Made by a program: the position numbers and the translations under genes
Notes under the pieces: generated by a model
Told to the model about the DNA's origin: nothing
Seen by the model: only the letters and a program-made list of their open reading frames with translations
Databases searched by the model: none
Source of the DNA: Hyphobacterium sp. CCMP332
Lineage (GTDB): Bacteria; Bacteroidota; Bacteroidia; Cytophagales; CCMP332
Reading direction: 5' to 3'
Length of the DNA: 64,000 nt
Assembly (NCBI GenBank): GCA_014323545.1
Contig: CP058647.1
Coordinates: 2,830,001 to 2,894,000, forward strand
Shown here: positions 61,616-64,000 of the stretch, in pieces
Numbering within the stretch: the first letter of the stretch is position 1
Layout of the letters: each line of letters starts with the position of its first letter

Positions 61616-63838
61616 ATGCGAATCTTTTTCTTATTATTTCTACTTGTGATTCTTTCACAGTCAGGATACACGCAGGAAATACTCAAGGGTAAAGTTGGCG
61701 GTGATTATGCAGAGGGAGGCAAAGGACCGCTTGCAGGAGCCAATGTTTTTTGGCTGAATTCAAAAATTCAAACGACTACAGATCCTGAGGGCTTGTTTGA
61801 AATTGAAAAACCTGATTCGGTGCGCTATCTTATTACAAGTTTTGTTGGTTATGAAACAGATACAATCGATACAAAAGGTAAAGATTTTATTCATAATCAT
61901 AAAATGCTTTCAGGCTTACTCGAGGAAGTTGAAATTGAACACAGAGTAGGAGGATTGGAGGTTAACACGCTTGACCCATTGAATGTCAGCTTGGTCAGTG
62001 AAAGGGAATTACAGAAAGCGGCATGTTGTAACCTGAGTGAAAGTTTTGAAACCAATCCGAGCATTGATGTTTCATTTTCCGATGCAATTACCGGTACACG
62101 TCAAATTCAAATGCTCGGACTTTCCGGTCCCAATATTCTTATTACCAGAGAAATGATTCCCGATCTCAGGGGAATCGGTGCTGTCAATGGATTGCAGTTT
62201 TACCCCGGCACCTGGATTCAAAGTATGCAGATAAGCAAGGGAAGTGGATCTGTTGTAAATGGTTTTGAAAGTGTTGTGGGACAAATCAACATTGAACTCA
62301 AAAAAGCTGAATCTGGCAAAAAGGCCATGATGAATGTTTATGGCAATGCAGGCTCGGCCATGGAATTCAATGGAGATGTCAGGTCTGATATTAGCAAGAG
62401 GGTAAGTACGGCATCCATGATTCAATTGCGAAATCTATCAATCGAAAATGATAATAATTCCGATGGCTTTCGCGACATGCCCCTTTCAAATAAACTGATT
62501 GCTTTAAACCGCTGGAAGTTTGATTGGGGTAAGGGATATTTTAGCCAGGTAGGTGTCAGAGCATTATTCGTTGATAATGAAGGTGGACAATTATCCGGAA
62601 AGATCAATGAAAACCACGGAGTATGGCGACTGAATCATATGACACAAAGAATGGATGTATGGGCAAAAACTGGAAAAATATGGCAAGGAAAACCATGGAG
62701 GAGTACCGGTATTCAATTGAATGGAACCTTCCACGAACAAAATTCTAATTATGGAATGAGAACCTACGATGCCCGACAGAGAAGTCTTTATTTCAATTGG
62801 ATTTATCAATCAATTATTTCCAATACCGCTCATGTGGTAAAAATGGGACTGAGTTATCAGCAGGATAATTTTAATGAACAAGTCGATTCAATAGATTTTT
62901 TGAGAGATGAATATGTGCCGGGTCTTTTTACAGAGTATACTTTTTTGCCAAATGATCGTTTTACGTTGGTAGTTGGACTTCGAGCGGATCACCATAATTC
63001 ATACGGTACTTTTTTAACGCCAAGACTGCATTTACGGTATGGCATTTTTGAAAAAACCACTATTAAACTATCCGCTGGAAGATCATTACGCACGGCTAGT
63101 ATTTTTGCAGAAAACCAACAAATTTTTGCTTCGGCTCGCGATATCAGAGTATTTTCTCAAAATGAATCAAGTCCCTATGGCCTTGATGCAGAAGTATCCT
63201 GGAACTATGGAATAAATCTGATTCAAAAATTTGAACTGGATTACAGAGAAGGCGCATTGATTCTTGATTTGTATCGTACAGATTTTGAGAATCAAATTGT
63301 AGTAGATTACGATCGAAGTCCACAGCAGGTATTATTTTATAATTTGAATGGGCGTTCTTATTCGAACAGTATTCAGGCCCAATTGGATTACGAATTGATC
63401 AACCGGCTGGACATGCGCCTGGCCTATCGCTGGTACGATGTAAAAACGCAATATCATTTTGACATTCTTCAAAAACCCTTGATTTCTCAACACAGGGCAT
63501 TTATCAATCTTGAATACAAAACAAGGAATTACTGGAGTTTTGATTGGACCCTCAACTGGAATGGAAGCAAGCGTTTGCCTTCAACCCAAAGTAATCCTGA
63601 ATCATTCAGGCTAAGAGCGAATTCACCAGATTTTTACTTAATGAATGCTCAAATTACCAAAACCTTTAACGAACGTTTCGACATTTATTTAGGATCTGAA
63701 AATATTTTAAATTTCCGTCAGTCGAACCCGATTATTTCTGCTGATGACCCTTATGGAGAATATTTTGATGCTTCCTTAGTTTGGGCACCTGTATTTGGGC
63801 GAATGGTATATTTGGGCGCTAGATTGAAATGGTTATAA
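61616..63838 (+). CDS. TonB-dependent outer-membrane receptor (probable metal-related)
   Basis: A 740-residue receptor: signal peptide (about 1-19), a carboxypeptidase-regulatory-like N-terminal module (about 22-105, as in Bacteroidetes receptors), plug domain (about 120-240) with C137-C138 in AACCNLSES and the QIQMLGLSGPNILI strand, then the beta barrel ending in an aromatic/hydrophobic strand (YLGARLKWL). It depends on TonB-ExbBD energy. No SusD partner follows, so it is unlikely to be a glycan-type Sus system. Substrate is inferred to be a metal complex from the two upstream genes. Confidence 0.88.
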   Translation: MRIFFLLFLLVILSQSGYTQEILKGKVGGDYAEGGKGPLAGANVFWLNSKIQTTTDPEGLFEIEKPDSVRYLITSFVGYETDTIDTKGKDFIHNHKMLSGLLEEVEIEHRVGGLEVNTLDPLNVSLVSERELQKAACCNLSESFETNPSIDVSFSDAITGTRQIQMLGLSGPNILITREMIPDLRGIGAVNGLQFYPGTWIQSMQISKGSGSVVNGFESVVGQINIELKKAESGKKAMMNVYGNAGSAMEFNGDVRSDISKRVSTASMIQLRNLSIENDNNSDGFRDMPLSNKLIALNRWKFDWGKGYFSQVGVRALFVDNEGGQLSGKINENHGVWRLNHMTQRMDVWAKTGKIWQGKPWRSTGIQLNGTFHEQNSNYGMRTYDARQRSLYFNWIYQSIISNTAHVVKMGLSYQQDNFNEQVDSIDFLRDEYVPGLFTEYTFLPNDRFTLVVGLRADHHNSYGTFLTPRLHLRYGIFEKTTIKLSAGRSLRTASIFAENQQIFASARDIRVFSQNESSPYGLDAEVSWNYGINLIQKFELDYREGALILDLYRTDFENQIVVDYDRSPQQVLFYNLNGRSYSNSIQAQLDYELINRLDMRLAYRWYDVKTQYHFDILQKPLISQHRAFINLEYKTRNYWSFDWTLNWNGSKRLPSTQSNPESFRLRANSPDFYLMNAQITKTFNERFDIYLGSENILNFRQSNPIISADDPYGEYFDASLVWAPVFGRMVYLGARLKWL

Positions 63839-63862
63839 CTTGAATTAGGCCTTCGGGATTAA

Positions 63863-64000
63863 CTAAACTCTGACACCCAGTACACAAACATCATCCAGTT
63901 GATCTTGATTGCCTTTCCAATCATCAAATTCTTTGCTTAATACATTTTTCTGTTCGTGAATGTCGGATTCCACCAGATTCAAAACCAATTGTTTAAGTGG
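63863..64000 (-). CDS. C-terminal fragment, probable SpoIIE-type phosphatase (gene continues beyond window)
   Basis: The minus-strand frame from 64000 gives 45 residues to a TAG at 63863-63865, ending QLDDVCVLGVRV. This resembles the last strand of SpoIIE/PP2C phosphatases (a D-D acidic pair then V-LG-R). The gene is cut at the right edge, so its start and domains are unknown. It converges on the TonB receptor gene with 24 bp between them. Confidence 0.55.
   Translation of the reverse strand, partial: PLKQLVLNLVESDIHEQKNVLSKEFDDWKGNQDQLDDVCVLGVRV

Overview
The window comes from a member of the Bacteroidota, most likely a Cytophagales-type gliding or surface-degrading marine bacterium. This rests on several signs: type IX secretion (T9SS) C-terminal sorting domains on at least six proteins, a PorV/PorQ-family outer-membrane protein, a Bacteroidetes-type LptD, DUF2141, DUF2652 and HYC_CC_PP proteins, putative TAnnTTTG -7 promoter elements, weak Shine-Dalgarno signals and frequent TTG/GTG starts. 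The genus is inferred, not shown. Apart from the first gene, the DNA is AT-rich (about one third GC in the lines counted). The first 2.6 kb is clearly more GC-rich.

Layout. 1-3.7 kb: the 3' part of a large, GC-rich surface protein followed by a PorV/PorQ-like protein. 3.7-5.1 kb: greA, a HIT protein and, convergent, ruvC. 5.1-11.0 kb: a tightly packed plus-strand run (LPG-synthase-like membrane protein, family 2 glycosyltransferase, small protein, GAF/SpoIIE-type phosphatase, NodB deacetylase, TatD nuclease, type I asparaginase). 11.1-13.5 kb: tRNA-Ser(GGA) and an ExbB / small membrane protein / ExbD / ExbD proton-channel operon ending in a clear terminator. 13.5-16.4 kb: an MFS transporter, a secreted T9SS-tagged PGRP-type amidase and a small secreted protein. 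16.5-22.2 kb: a propeller-type LytS-like sensor kinase, its LytTR regulator and a HEAT/cyclophilin lipoprotein. 22.3-25.9 kb (minus): htrA with a putative sigma-54 promoter and a perfect palindrome, kdsB and an NfeD-family protease. 25.9-29.1 kb: an unrecognised protein, a four-LysM protein with a C-terminal double-psi barrel-like domain, a TIGR02757 protein and a small conserved-looking ORF.

29.1-37.7 kb (minus) holds two very large surface proteins: a 1639-residue PKD-like protein with a type B sorting domain, and a protein of alternating GEVED and PKD modules with a type A domain. 37.8-43.5 kb is housekeeping (PLP enzyme, aroB, proline dehydrogenase, lysS, DUF2141). 43.6-52.0 kb holds three tandem M43-type secreted metalloproteases, each with its own terminator and progressively different module content. 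52.1-57.2 kb is envelope biogenesis (lipoprotein, LptD, Amidase_3, MlaD/MCE). 57.2-60.6 kb has a DUF2652 protein, an SDR, an aspartyl-protease/PDZ lipoprotein and a YciI-like secreted protein. 60.8-63.8 kb is a three-gene operon (HYC_CC_PP protein, secreted HMA protein, TonB-dependent receptor) in which every product carries vicinal cysteines. This is probably a copper or other soft-metal handling system and is the best candidate for a little-described system here. The right edge cuts the 3' end of a probable SpoIIE-type phosphatase.

The unifying theme is the cell envelope: T9SS cargo (proteases, adhesin-like modular proteins, amidase), outer-membrane assembly (LptD, KdsB, MlaD), envelope proteolysis (HtrA, NfeD), peptidoglycan work (two amidases, LysM protein) and TonB/ExbBD-energised uptake. 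No CRISPR array, insertion sequence, prophage or rRNA was seen, and no gap longer than 300 bases is without a gene.
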